Made by a program: the position numbers and the translations under genes. A DNA stretch of 64,000 nt from Citrus sinensis (Eukaryota; Streptophyta; Magnoliopsida; Sapindales; Rutaceae), in the NCBI RefSeq assembly GCF_022201045.2, contig NC_068557.1, positions 22,793,501-22,857,500 of the forward strand, in the 5' to 3' direction. Numbering within the stretch: position 1 is the stretch's first letter; every line of letters starts with the position of its first letter. The notes under the pieces were generated by a model, which saw nothing but the letters and a program-made list of their open reading frames with translations, did not search any database and was not told the origin of the DNA. Positions 1-13,001 of this stretch are shown here, piece after piece.

Positions 1-1002
1 TAATCAATACTTGGTTAGATTAATTGTGGTTGAACTTTCGTTGAGTTAAAAGATATTAAAGAATTTGCCTTAAGTGATCAGTTAAGATGACCGGTGGTGG
101 TTGGAACTCGGAATTTTCTTGTTCGTTGGAGTCATTTACTGTATGTTACTTTAATTCCAATTTCTGATTAATAGTATGCTAGTTGGTGGTCTTTGTTACG
201 GTCTTAATAGTTTATAAAGTTCTTGATGCTCCACTCTGGACTCAGCTCTTGAAGCTATGTATCAAAGGACAGTCATGGAGAGACATGCACGTTTCAATTC
301 ATGTTCCTTCACCAAGTTGTTGGTGGATTTTGCACTTGTTAACCCAGAAAGATGCAGAACAAAACTCGAGATGATGCCACAAGTTTAGAACCTTGAACTT
401 TCTATCACTGTGACATTGAATGTCTTCTTGTTTTCACTCTTTTTAGATTTGTCCTTGATTTTCTAATAAAGGCTTGTGCTTTGAGCCTTTGACTTGATTC
501 TTCCATTGCTTCTGTATCATCATAATTGGTTTTTATAGATTTCCTATTCTTGGGATTATATGCATCTTATTTGAAAGAGTAGTACGCATTTATATTAGCT
601 TATTTAACTTAGGATAAGGGCATGCTTTGTGCTCTTTTGCTTATCTTTTGCTTGCTACTAAGCCACCTTCCAACAAATGGATCCTCATTATCCCTTTGGC
701 TTTCCACGTTAAAGACTGGATTATTGAAACTAAGCGTGCAGCAAATGCTTCCTTGCACATTTATGTAATATGTTGAGTTGTCCAGTAATTCGATCCACTG
801 GATCCTATGCCTATGCAATTGCATCGTCACTGGTTAATATACGTTGTGTGTTGTTCCTGGGAAAGCATTTTGTTCTGCTATAAAAATATGGATTTTTTTT
901 TCCCTTCTCTCTTTCTCTTAGTATTTACATATCCTAGTGATTGTATTCTTACATGTGTATTAAAGCTGAGGTTGTAATGCTTTCTTATTTTATATACTGT
1001 AG
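1..1002. other. Non-coding sequence, probably a BBX22-like intron
   Basis: This AT-rich stretch has only short open frames with no recognisable protein similarity. It ends at a splice acceptor (AG at 1001-1002) directly before the second-B-box exon, so it is probably intron 1 of the B-box gene. The exon for the first B-box would lie left of the window; I looked for a cysteine-rich first B-box here and did not find one. Confidence 0.5.
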
Positions 1003-1565
1003 GAAACTACTGGTTATTTCTTCTGTCTAGAGGATCGAGCTTTATTTTGTCGAAAATGTGATGTTGCCATCCACACCGCAAACACCTATGTCTCCGGTCA
1101 TCAGCGGTTTCTGCTGACTGGTGTCAAAGTAGTACTTGGAGCGACAGAACCTTGTGTATCCACAACCACGAACAAGTCAGATTCAATTGAAAATGCTTCT
1201 GAAACAGAATCATCCCAGCCAATTTCCAAGAGGAATGCTAGCATTCCTACTGCTTGTGAAGCCAACGGAATGTTGCATGGACAAATTGGCAGAGTAGAGA
1301 CTGTCTCAGCACCAGCAACAAGTAAGATGCCATCTGTGACTGGAGACACAACTACCGTGAATAATATCCCAGATTGGCACTTGGACGACTATCTAACTCC
1401 TACAGATTTTAGTCCAAACTACGTGCTTATGGATAATGTGTCCTTCTCTAAGGTACATATCTTGTTTTTCTGAGATGATGATGAGATCACTCATGCTTGC
1501 TTGAATAAAAATTCTCCTTACTAATGATTGTGAATTTGGGCTTGTAGTGGTTTTCCAGGAGGTAA
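1003..1565 (+). CDS. BBX22: BBX22/LZF1-like double B-box protein, 3' part, probably truncated
   Basis: B-box zinc-finger transcription co-regulators of the BBX22/LZF1 group act with HY5 in the nucleus in light signalling. The exon 1003-1452 (150 codons) opens in the middle of B-box 2 (FFCLEDRALFCRKCDVAIHT, then HQRFLLTGVKV). It ends with a region aligning to the LZF1 stretch around PDWHLDDYLTPTDF and stops at donor AAG|GT. The next acceptor in phase (AG at 1546-1547) gives only five residues (WFSRR) before TAA at 1563-1565. The conserved C-terminal block of LZF1 relatives, ending in a basic K/R-rich tail, is not found in any frame downstream. Either this copy carries a premature stop and is decaying, or it makes a shortened protein. 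The first exon is outside the window. Family assignment is firm; functional status is uncertain. Confidence 0.65.
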
Positions 1566-1879
1566 CAAGATTTGCAATTCCATAAGCCAAAAGGAAACGG
1601 CTTCTCAATAAAGACAGCAGGCTGCAGCCTGAGCTACTACTAATACTAGATCTGTTTCGATTGCAAGAGCCAACAGTTACGGTATAATATGCCTTTGGTG
1701 CTATGCTCTTTGGGGCATGGGCTGCGCTTATATGTAAGAGACAACTTGAATCTTGTTTTTCGAAGCAATTATCTTGGTATTGGAAGTAACAATCAATAGG
1801 AGTCCAAAGCTGTCGCACGAGGGAGAACAAACAAGCTAAATGAAGCTGACGTTGTCTTGTTTAATTAATGATTGTGTAG

Positions 1880-2184
1880 AGCCACTCGGCCTTTGGCGGA
1901 GTGGTCAGGGCTCTAGGAGGGCAGCAGTTCGAACCCCCACAAGTGCAATGTGAGGGTATTTCCTTCTTCAATTATAATTGAGTAAATGTAATCTTCTCCC
2001 TTACCCAAGAGTAAGGAATAGACATCCCTCGAATATTAATGATGATTAAAATCTGGACAGATCTCCATTAGCATTGATGTAAGTCGGTCCCAGTAATAGT
2101 CTGATTTGTAAATATCAGTTATAGTCTCATGTAATATGAGTTGTAGTTTTAGCAATAATCTTATGCAATAAAAAAAAAATATAT
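1880..2184 (+). mobile_element. tRNA-derived SINE with 15-bp target-site duplication
   Basis: A pol III A box (TGGCGGAGTGG, 1894-1904) is followed about 20 bp later by a B box (AGTTCGAACCC, 1926-1936), and the unit ends in an A-rich tail (about 2168-2181). It is flanked by a near-perfect 15-bp direct repeat at 1865-1879 and 2185-2199 (TTAATGATTGYGTAG, one mismatch). Box spacing, A-tail and long TSD together mark a retroposed SINE of about 305 bp, not a tRNA gene: there is no cloverleaf with matching acceptor arms. It lies about 315 bp downstream of the truncated BBX22-like frame. Confidence 0.85.
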
Positions 2185-2199
2185 TTAATGATTGCGTAG

Positions 2200-3752
2200 C
2201 ATATGAAATTGTGTACCATTTTATCGCGCTCAATTCATTCATCAAGTTTTAAGACGTATATAGATCACAGATATTGCAAAACTCATGCATAATCTATGAA
2301 TATGCTTGATCAAAGTGCTTTTTGTCCGTTGGTCAAAAGTTATGGATAGGGTGATAAGTTTTTCTGATTGATTATTGAATATGAATCAATATATCGCAAT
2401 TTTGTTTTTATTTTAATTTGAGGATTGTATATATGAGCTTGAAAACGTTCTTTTAATTACATATCAGACGCTAAAAATGTTTAATCATCAACCAAATTTC
2501 ATGCAAGTGATACTAAAATTAAATAGTTTGTAATTACTTCAGAGATTTTCTGAATTAATTAGCACATATTATGCACTTAAATATGTTTATAGTTTTATGT
2601 TCTATTAAAGATAGCACTAATATTATTTTAAAAGTTACCGAATTTCTCATATTTCCGTTGTAGATTATTAAATCCCATGTTATTGGTTGTTGTAAATTTG
2701 ATGGTAATAAAAAATATTATCAAGACACGAAATATGGTTAAAATATTGTACTAGGAAGAAAAAGTTGGTGACAGATGAGCGGCTCTCGTCCCCGTCTCTA
2801 GATTTTTCCTACGCAGACTTCCAATTTTCATTTAACGACTCCAGGCCAAAGTCCAAAGTACCCCAAAACTACTTGACATAAAAATAAAACCAAATTGATA
2901 ATAATAATAATATAGCAAAAAAATAAAAATAAAAATAAAAATATAAAAGCAACAAGAGCCTGTAACTTTAGGGTTTCTCCTGTCTCGCTCTCAGAGTCAA
3001 AAGATCGAACACTCTCCGGTACTTTCTTCTGTTCTCCCACTCAACTAATAAGCATAAACTAAGCGAACATTTCGAAGTCTTTGTAGCCAAGTTTATGCAA
3101 ATTTCTTTTGTATTGGCTATTAAAAAAGAAAACTTGATGGTGCTTCAACATCTGACTTTGCATGTAACGTTTTAATTTTTTCTTTCTTGTTAATCTTACC
3201 GTTTCTGCATTTTATTTTTTATAGTTCATTTATAATTATTGTTATTAATTTTTTGGGGGGAGGGAGTTGCGTTGTGGGTGGTCTGTTATGAATCCGATTC
3301 CTTTTTTTTTGGGGGGGGGGGGGAAACGGAAAAGACTTTTACTTTATTTAACATTGAATTATTAATTTTTGGTTTCTACTGCCGAATGTAAAGTGTTGCA
3401 ACTACTGTTGATTGTTTTGTTTTGTCTCTAATATAACCTTGGTAGCTATTAATTAGTCCGAATAAGGAATAATAGTCTGGGTTGGTACTACCAAATGATG
3501 TTCAGCTGACTGTGAGTAGCGGGTTTCAAGTAGGTTTCCCACGCAGGAATCGTCGCTGTTGTTTTTACGCTCATTTTCGGGCATTGTAAATTGGCATTGG
3601 CGTGCTTCATATTCTATGAAAAAAGGCAAGGCTATCAGCTAATTTATTTTTCTTTTGGAACAGAGGGAGAACTGGATAAGGGGATGAGATCTTAATTAGG
3701 ATATCTATTGGTTGCTAACATTGAACCTGACTTCTCAAAGACGATAAAAGTT
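2200..3752. other. Intergenic DNA, then promoter and 5' UTR of PP5
   Basis: From 2200 to about 2950 the sequence is AT-rich and holds no gene. From about 2960 it becomes the leader of the phosphatase gene. A plausible 5'-UTR intron runs from the GT after 3018 to the AG just before 3663, but this is only inferred from splice-site appearance. The candidate intron contains a G homopolymer near 3311-3323. Confidence 0.45.
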
Positions 3753-6700
3753 ATGCCCAATATGGAAACTGAAAATTCTAGTGTTTCAAGAGCTGAAGAA
3801 CTCAAAGCCCTTGCTAATGAAGCATTCAGAGGTACGAGCTTATCCTTTGTTGTTTAATTAAGCAACCCATTGCCATTTTAGTTTAGGAGTTTGTGAAATT
3901 CAATGGCTTATCATGTTAACTCATTTTTTATCAACATTATTTAGCTGCATTTTTTAGTAGTGTATTTCTCTTATCTTTCCTTTTTCTCTATAATAAATCT
4001 GACTGTTTGATATAATATGAGTACTGTCTTTTGATTAAATCTTTTGCTGCCTTTTTGTTCCTGCCGTGTGCATGTTCAGTTGTGCTAATCTTGTTTGTCT
4101 ACTTTTCAGCCAAGAAATATTCCCAAGCTATTGATTTATATTCCCAAGCAATTGAATTAAACAGTCAGAATGCTGTGTATTATGCCAACCGTGCATTTGC
4201 CCACACGAAGCTGGAGGAGTATGGTAGCGCCATACAGGATGCTTCAAAAGCTATTGAAATTGATCCAAGATATCCAAAGGCATGCTGCACATATTAAATC
4301 TTTGTAACTCCTGTGCATGTAATTTATGTACACTGTTTCTGATAGTTCTTTGAACACAGGGTTACTATAGGCGAGGTGCAGCTTATCTTGCCATGGGGAA
4401 ATTTAAAGAAGCACTAAAGGACTTCCAACAGGTAATTTTCATCAAGGGTCTTTCACTGGTTTGTGAATTATCGACCATTCTTTCTACCCATTATTTATTT
4501 TTGGGTTGTTTTGGGAATGAATACTGTTTGTGAGGTGCTGATAGACTCCGCCTCTCCTCCCCCCCCCCCCCCCAAATTATATCTAAAATTAGGTCAAGAA
4601 ACTTTCCCCAAATGATCCCGATGCTGCCCAGAAAGTTAAGGAATGTGAAAAAGCAGTAAAGAAACTAAAATTCGAAGAAGCAATTGCTGTCCCTGAGTCA
4701 GAAAGGCATTCAGTAGCAGATTCCATTGACTATCAGTCCATAGGTAATCTTTTCTTTTTCCAGTTTCCTTTTATTCTGTAACCTTCATTCGATTTTCTGA
4801 TCCCTTTTCTCTATTTCTGAATCCTGAAATGTCAATATGTCTATTTTCCAAGAACTGGCATCTCACTGTTGCTGTATAGTTCATTAGATTGGTTGTTATA
4901 TATATTCTTGATAATTATTTGTTATGGTTGTTTTAATAAGAAAAGAAAAGAGAATGTAAAATTGAATCTCTTCTTAAGGCAGTAACATGCATTGCTTCTG
5001 ATAAGAGGTTTAAGCAAAGCAAATATGATAATTGGACTTTTTGGACACCTTATGTTTTTGTTAGGAAGGTGTGCTTCCTGTGATATACTCTTTCCTTATT
5101 GGTGTTATTATTGGCACAATGTTGAATTATCGTAAATCTTCTTTCATGATCTTTTTTCCCATCACTTCTAAAATGTTCAACCTTTCTGTTGTTGTGAACT
5201 CAATTACTGACCTTTCTACCTTCAAGTTTTAATTTCTTAACTGAGTTATCTTTTCTTTTGTAATGGATTCATAAAAATATGTTATGATTGTGAATTTTTT
5301 CTGACATTTACGTAGCTTCTCATTGATGTCAATAAATGCTGATGCATCCCAAGTGTAGTATATCTGGACTAAAGTATGTTTTCAATGCAGTCAACCTTTC
5401 TATCAAGCACTTAGGATCATTTTGACATGCCATACATATCATCACAGGGAGGAAAATAATAAATTCACTTAGTTTCCAATTTGGTAAAACTTGAAGTCAT
5501 CGTTCTCTTTTATTGTCATGGCCGAAAAGTTATCCCGTAGGTCTGCTGGAAGATCAGAGAATATGGTAAAAAAATGAGAAATATCCTTAAATGTAGAAGA
5601 AATATCCATAAATGTAGAGGTTCACGAAAGACTAGAACAATTCGGGTCATAGTCCATGTAACGAATGGAAAATAAGCCTCATATGGGCAAAGAATTAAGA
5701 CTGAACATAGAGAATTAATTGTTTGAACGGAATACCCATAACAAGTGTAAGCATCTCGTGGGTGTTTTACGTGTAAGCTGGAAAAAGGTCAATCATAAGG
5801 AAATATTTAAACATCTTCATTTTCATTTCCAGTGTCTTCTTGAAGATTAATTAGTATTAATTACATTATTTTTAAAATATTGTACATAATAGGGATGAGC
5901 CCCAGTTCATCATTTGTGTCCACCCAAGCGGCCATATTGGCAGCGACAGCAACAGTTGTGGTAGCAGTGGTGGTGATGGTGTGGCCAGCAGTAGCCACAA
6001 CAGTGGCTGGAATGGTGGTGGCGGTGCTGATGATTCTAGGGGCTTATTGGTGGGGTAGCTGCAGTGGTAGTGATGTCTTTACAAAGAGTCGAAAACTTGA
6101 ACTAGGTTTGAGCCAGAGTAAATAAATTACTGAAATGTGGTCTCTGCCCATTTTTATAATTTCAGAAGTTGGAAATTCTTACTTCTAAAAAGTAGTAAAT
6201 TTATTAAGAAAAAAAAATTGACACTTTAAACTGCAGAGTTTTCAATCTGCAAATTTTTCTTTTGTTAGATGGATCACTGACATGCCTTCGATTGATCATT
6301 CTTCCACTGAATTAAATGAATTGATGTCTGGAGATTCTTTTCTTTCAGCTGATAATTTTTTTACATAAAGAATGACCTTGTTGTCATGCTTTCATGCTTG
6401 AGACCCATTCATGCAGGGATTATTTTATCTTCCTTGTCTCCTCCTTTCTTTTAATCCTAATTGTATTTCATTCATGAAACTGGGATGACTTACATTAGAT
6501 GTTTTGATCCTATATTTATTGATGAATTTGTGTTTTGTTTCATTCTAGAGGTGGAGCCACAATATTCTGGGGCAAGGATAGAGGGAGATGTTATTACTTT
6601 GGATTTTGTGAAGAAAATGATGGATGATTTCAAGAATCAGAAGTGCTTACACAAAAGGTATGTTTAGCAAACACAGTTTGTTATGAAATTATTTCATGAC

Positions 6701-9355
6701 ATGATTTTGACCTAGTCCTCACTTTGAATGGTGCTTTCATTGCTGTAGATATGCTTTCCAGATTGTCTTGCAAACAAGGGAAATGTTACGAGCTCTGCCT
6801 TCTCTTGTTGATATAGACATCCCTGATGGCAAGCATTTTACAGTCTGTGGTGATGTACATGGTCAGGTAATTTGCCCGCCTTTTTTTAGTCATTATTGAA
6901 TACTATAATGATTGCTCGCTTTTATATTGACTTTGAAAATGCTGAATAGATATGAAACCTTTTCAAGGGCCAATAAGATCATTTGTGAAGAATAGCATTC
7001 TGCATCTAACTGTTGCTTATATTGGTCACAGAACATATAGTGAACTCATTGATATACGTGATTGGTCTAATTGTCAGAAGGAATTCTGCCCAAAATTAGT
7101 TATTATGTAAAATTGAACATAAAGGGATAATTTGTTATACATGTCTAAGTAATACAGTCTTCTCTGCCTGTTTACATCTGCTCGCGTTTGTATCAGGTCT
7201 GAGACATTGTTATTATCTATCTCTGTTCCTCTTAATGTTTAGTGGATTGCCTCCATTGAACCTTACTAGAAAGTATTTTGGGAATCTTGTTTCGTCATTC
7301 CGAGGATTACCTTTATAGTCGTGTTGTCAATAATATCTTAAAACTGGGTAGAAGTAGTGCATTTGTTGTTAGTATCTTGTCCCTGCTTTAAAAAATTGAC
7401 TCTTTTCAATGTATATGTTTGTGATGCTTGCAGTTTTATGATTTGTTGAATATTTTTGAGCTTAATGGGCTTCCATCAGAAGAGAATCCATACCTTTTCA
7501 ATGGTGACTTTGTGGATAGGGGTTCATTTTCAGTGGAGGTCATTCTCACATTATTTGCTTTTAAGTGCATGTGTCCATCAGGTGAAGCCTCTCTGCTTCT
7601 TTTACTCACAATTTTCTGTAGTTGCTTTCTCTGTAAGACTTTTGCTCTTACACGTGGCAATTCTGTGTATATTAGATTTTAATTCATGATTTCCTCACCT
7701 AAAAATTACAACCTCTTCATATTTTTGTAATAGTTTAAAGCTATTGGCTACCCATATTTAACTTCCTTAAGTTGTTTTCGTGAAGTTATAGCTGTCTGTT
7801 CTAATCTTTGCCATTTGCTTCTGGATATGTAGGTCTCACTGTAAATGTGTAAAAAGAAGCTATATAGTGTTTTCTTTTTATATTTTCAGTTTCACGTTGC
7901 TTTTTATTCTCTACTCTTGTCCTGTTCAATTTGATTTTGGTGTATGATATTTTCTCTCAATTGATTTTGTTGCTGTTTTTTTAATTTGTCTTCATCCGCT
8001 AATTTCATTTCATAATGGATTTTTACCCTTTTTTGGAAAAATTTCAGCTATATATCTTTCCAGAGGAAATCACGAGAGCAAGAGCATGAACAAAATTTAT
8101 GGTTTTGAGGGGGAGGTTCGCTCCAAGTTGAGTGAAACATTTGTGGAACTCTTTGCAGAAGTGTTCTGTTGTTTACCTTTGGCACATGTACTAAATCAGA
8201 AGGTTTTCGTAGTTCATGGAGGTCTTTTTAGCGTTGATGGGGTGAAACTCTCCGACATTAAGACTATTGATCGATTTTGCGAGCCTCCGGAGGAAGGTGT
8301 GCTGTTTATTTATTTTATTATTATTATCATTATTATGATAATGATTATCTGTAGTATTGCTTCCTTGTGCTTGTATTAAACTTATGCCCAACTCAGTACA
8401 GCCTAAATTTGGCGATCCTTGTTATGTGAAATCTGTATCATACATGCATGTGGTTAGTATTGTCCGATCAGACCTCATGTTATTTTTTTTGTGTCTGATC
8501 TTCTCTAGGATTGATGTGTGAATTGCTGTGGAGTGATCCACAACCTCTGCCAGGAAGAGGGCCTAGCAAGAGAGGAGTGGGTCTTTCATTTGGTGCTGAC
8601 GTGACAAAAAGATTCCTGCAGGATAACAGTCTAGGTAGTTTCCTAACCATATAGATAATAGTAATCTAGGAAGTTTCTAGTGTTGTCAATGCTTCTGTTT
8701 GTTTCCATGTCCATGGCTTAACATACATATCTCAATTGACAGATTTAGTTGTGCGATCACACGAAGTTAAGGATGAAGGCTATGAGATTGAGCATGATGG
8801 CAAACTCATTACGGTATTTTCTGCACCAAATTACTGTGATCAGGTAACTAAATTATGAACGTCAGGACATTTCTTTCTATACGTAGGGTTTTGAATGAAC
8901 AATATTATAGTCATTTTGATGCGATTTAGGAAGTTATATATTTATTCAGGAATCAGGATCCAATTTGGTTATGTATGATATGTTCTTTTTCAATATCTAA
9001 ATTTTGTTATAAAGTGTAGCTTGTTTCGGTTGAGGGTACTGGCATTATTCTTCTAACATCAGCTTTTGAACATTGCAGATGGGTAATAAGGGTGCTTTTA
9101 TTCGTTTTGAAGCTCCTACCTTGAAGCCAAATGTTGTTACGTTTGCAGCTGTGGTCAGTAGCTTCTGTCTTGTTTTTTGCATTCAATCCTTATTCTCTTG
9201 TCTTTTGTGCACTTTCATTTTTTTACCATTTTTGGAACCAGCATAGACGATTGTTTTTGAATCTGAGGATTTTCTCATCTTTGATGAAATTGCAGCCTCA
9301 CCCTGATGTCAAGCCAATGGCATATGCAAACAATTTCCTACGAATGTTCCAATAG
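3753..9355 (+). CDS. PP5: Serine/threonine protein phosphatase 5 (TPR-PPP fusion)
   Basis: PP5 dephosphorylates phospho-Ser/Thr proteins; its N-terminal TPR domain binds Hsp90 and, in Arabidopsis (PAPP5), phytochrome. Exons read by eye: 3753-3831, 4110-4279, 4360-4431, 4593-4743, 6549-6657, 6749-6866, 7434-7581, 8048-8296, 8509-8634, 8743-8843, 9079-9153 and 9296-9355. All phases agree and give 485 residues, about the Arabidopsis short-form length. Three TPRs occupy roughly residues 14-120 ([13 protein letters not shown], then [20 protein letters not shown]). The metal-binding PPP signatures are all present: [36 protein letters not shown] and APNYCD. The protein ends [19 protein letters not shown], as in other plant PP5s. 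Intron 2 has a GC donor (AAG|GCATGC). Intron 4 is long (1.8 kb) and holds an in-frame alternative exon listed separately. Nothing suggests inactivation. Confidence 0.96.
5893..6066 (+). other. PP5: PP5 alternative cassette exon coding two membrane segments
   Basis: Inside intron 4 of PP5, acceptor AG at 5891-5892 and donor GT at 6067-6068 bound a 174-bp block (58 codons). It enters and leaves in the same phase as the flanking exons, so inclusion keeps the frame. It encodes two hydrophobic stretches ([17 protein letters not shown] and [17 protein letters not shown]). Tomato and Arabidopsis PP5 are known to make a larger isoform (about 62 rather than 55 kDa) with an extra exon at this spot that anchors the enzyme in ER/nuclear membranes. 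This is the matching exon, not a separate small gene. Confidence 0.85.
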
Positions 9356-11653
9356 TATATCTAACCTCAATGGAACGGTAATTCCCATTTCAAAACGGAG
9401 GATGGACCCTACCCTTGGAAGTGAAATTTGTTTATAGCAGCTGGAGAAAAGCATATAAAATATTGACAAATGCAGCTTTGTTTAGATTTTTCCTCCTTTG
9501 GATTTCCATGTCAAAAGAGACTTTTTTTTTTGGTACTTCTCACTAACATTCAATTCGTGAGAAATTTCAGGCACTGGCCTCATATTTTATTTTGAATTTT
9601 GCCCCTGCAACTCGTGTAAATTAAATGCCAGTTTTCCTCGCTAGATCCAGAATGGGAAGCAGTGGGAGGTCAGATTAGAATTGTCAAAATTGTATGAATA
9701 TTAGGAAAATGCTTCAATCTCTCTCTCTCTCTCTAGAGCTAATAACATCATCAACTTATTTTTTTCCTTTTTAAATTTCTTTAATTTTGTTATTCTTTGT
9801 TGGTTCATGTGGAGGGTTCTCTGCTCGTTGTGGTTGATAGTTTGAATGATTCGCTGATGAATTTGTACATAAATCGTTATATTCAAATATTGAAGATTGA
9901 TGAGAGCTTAATTGCCGTCCCCAGAAATGCAAAAGAATAAAGAAATGTAGCTGAGTAGCCGGCCGGATTTTTAGATATTTTCACAAGATTGTAAGCGAAT
10001 CATTGATAGATATTCTTAGATAAATGGTGAATTAGCCGAATCCGGTTTTATTTAGTAAGATTAGCATAGTTGTTTTTTTTTTCCTTTTTTACAACATCTA
10101 GGAAATGAGAGAGTCAAAATTAATCATATAAAATATCTAATTCTAGCTCCTCTAGGCCATATTATGGGATTTGATTAATTTTGAAACTAAATATTTATTT
10201 TATGTTTGGCAAGCTCAGTTGGATGTGGTTAAGGGAGTTTAAATTTGAATTTAATCTTAAAATCATGGGATTAATAATCTTAGTTTATACATGAGTTTAG
10301 TTGAGATAAGATCAAAGAAAAAAATTGTTCATATATGAGATTTTTTATATTATTTTTAATTTACACCCAATGTTAATTAATTACTTAATTTTTTTTATTA
10401 TGATTTACTTAAAATTTATTTTGCTTTATTATCTATGATCTAATTAAATTGGTAATTTTACTTTTACCAACTCTTGAGATTAAAGTTTCATTACCTGTAT
10501 ATTTAATAATTTGTCAATAAAATTAATCATTTAATAGTTTATTGCATTATTTGATTATATTAAATTTGATAATCACTAATATAATATTTAAAATAATCAT
10601 GAAAATTAGTAATACCATTAATTAATTGATTTTCTATAATATTTTTAAATATTTGGTAAAAATTAATTAAATATTTAATTTTTTTATTTATTTTTATTTG
10701 TTTATTATATTATAACTATCCAATAACTTATTTACAATATATTTAATTTTCTTATTAATTGATTGTATATTTAAATATCAACTTAAATATTATTTAATAT
10801 AATTTAACATAGTATAATTGGTTCTGTACCAAATATATGATTATGTTTAGTTCAATTGAATTCTAATAATTAATCCAATCTAACCTTACGTGTCAAACGT
10901 GAGATTGTTTTGCACTCCATGATAGTTCGGGGGGATGGAGGTCATTGCTGGAAATAACTTTTTCCTGTGGGTGGCCGCCACACCTGTCCCCACGTAACTC
11001 GTATAAAGTACTCAATAAGTTAACCGTTTCTAATCCTCATACGACGTTGTCGTTCGTCGTTTTGATATATCGAATTTTGTTTAATTCAAGGTTAGTAATG
11101 TGGTATGAGAGAGTACTCATGCAATTAATACGTATACATATTCCCGCCAACACACTTCTGTTTGGGAGCGTCTCTTTGTATTCTCGTGCCAGAGATGTTT
11201 TTGGTTCCTGTGGGGGAAAAAAGATTTTAATTTGGCTTTAATCTTCTGAAATCGTTTACACTCCTCTGCCATTTGAAAGGAAATGATGTGACTTTGGTTC
11301 TGTTAAGTAAAGTTCTAAATTGCTTCATTCATGCGTTGAAATATGTAGAATAAATAAATAAATATTTGGTATAAAAAATTAAAACCTGGATCATTGTTTA
11401 GCTGATTCCGTTGTTAATGTTAAGATAGCACAAATTCTTCTTAATGTTAAGGAATAGGTGATCTTCCCGCTAGCAATAGCAGGAGAGTACAATCTTTGCC
11501 ACCTCCATTTTTTGAAGTTTTTGGTTAGTTCAGGTTGTTCTTTATATTAATGCAGAAGTGAATTTTGAAGCTTGGATTAGAAGTTATGTAATTATTAGCG
11601 ATTTTGTTTTGAGTTAATGGAGATAATGTTTACTTTTGTGCTAGAAGTAGTAT
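9356..11653. other. Intergenic DNA
   Basis: The PP5 3' UTR occupies the first few hundred bases, followed by a CT microsatellite at about 9718-9734. A very AT-rich block at about 10080-10880 looks like decayed transposon DNA, but I could not find matching termini or a target-site duplication. A less AT-rich stretch at 10900-11300 holds one 98-codon open frame with no recognisable family. No gene is supported. Confidence 0.5.
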
Positions 11654-13001
11654 ATGATGGATGCTTGTGCGAACAATTTTGGACCAATTGGTGGTTCTCT
11701 AGTAGTGATTGACCCTTGTGTAGATAGTCCGGGGCCAATTCATAAATCTGTGCTTTATGACCAAGGGAAGCATGTTAAGGAGGGGCAGGTGTTGATCTGA
11801 CACTTTTGCAATTGGATGTCATGAACACACTTCAACGTTGGGTGAATGGCGACTCACAAAGATGCAAAATCGAGTCGGCGGACAATACCGGGTTCAGGTA
11901 CTCGAGACAGATACCTTCAATCAGTCTTGACAATCCGCTTATCTCTGCACTAGCTGAAAGGTGAAGAACAGAAACCAATACCTTTCACTTGATGGTTGGA
12001 GAGATGACAATAACTCTTAAAGATGTTGCATTACTGCTTGGACTGCTGGTTGAGGGTGAACCAGTTCTAGGTGTAACATATACCTCATGCAGCAAGGTCT
12101 GTGAAAGGTTTCTGAGTAAAGTATCAGAATCTGGGTACATGAGTGGTGGAATGGTGAAACTCAGCTGGTTGAAAGAGTTCTTTTGTGTGTGTCCTGAAGA
12201 TGCTTCAACGGGAGATGAAGAGTGCCATACACGTGCTCACCTTCTATACTTGATGGGCAGCACTATTTTCTCCACTACTGGAAACAATGTTGGAAGATTT
12301 TTAAAAGGTTGGGAAGTACTCTTGGGGCACGCCTGTATTTGTACAGAGCACTTGGGAGGGCCTTTCTTAAATCTCAAAATACCATAAGTTTTTATCAATT
12401 TTGGCTTTGTTTTCTTTTTCTTCCTCCTAGAGGTTTGTGCTTGGCTTCTTTATTTGAAGAAAAGGGGATAGGGGTGATGAATGGGTCAATTCATACACCT
12501 ACTGCTATCTTGCATTGTTTTATTTTAATGAGAGACCTGATTTTGGTTGGTTTCTAATGTTGTAATGTTGGAGTTACTATCACTTGAATGTTGGTTGACC
12601 CAAGCTCAAAGATGACTCAGCTCGTGACCTCTTTCTGCTTGTACTTAGGTGGAAGGGAAAACAAAACGCTTTGACAGTGTAAAGTGACAGTTTTTTTATC
12701 GTAATGCATTGAACTCCCTGAAGACGTGTGATGTAAGTTGGTGGTGTATGTGGAATTTAAATTTAGTATATTGTCTGGAGAGTAACACTTTTTCTTATAC
12801 TCTAATATGTTGTCTTGTAGTTCAACTTACATCATTGTATGTTATTGCATGTGGTGTAGGTGGATTGACTTCCTTATGAGTATGTTGATAGCATGGTAAT
12901 CCCAGAAAGTATTCGAAGTATGTTGATCCTTGGGAGATCGGATACAATGTTGATTTGCTTTGACAAGGCAAAAAGACACCTTCCAGATCGTTGCTTGAGG
13001 C

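Noticed and set aside
1894-1936. Possible tRNA gene from A and B box matches
   Set aside because: No matching acceptor stem or anticodon arm; the A-tail and 15-bp duplication mark a SINE instead.
5880-6125. Small membrane protein gene
   Set aside because: It is the in-frame alternative exon of PP5, bounded by splice sites in the right phase.
10080-10880. AT-rich transposon such as a MITE
   Set aside because: I could not find convincing inverted ends or a target-site duplication.
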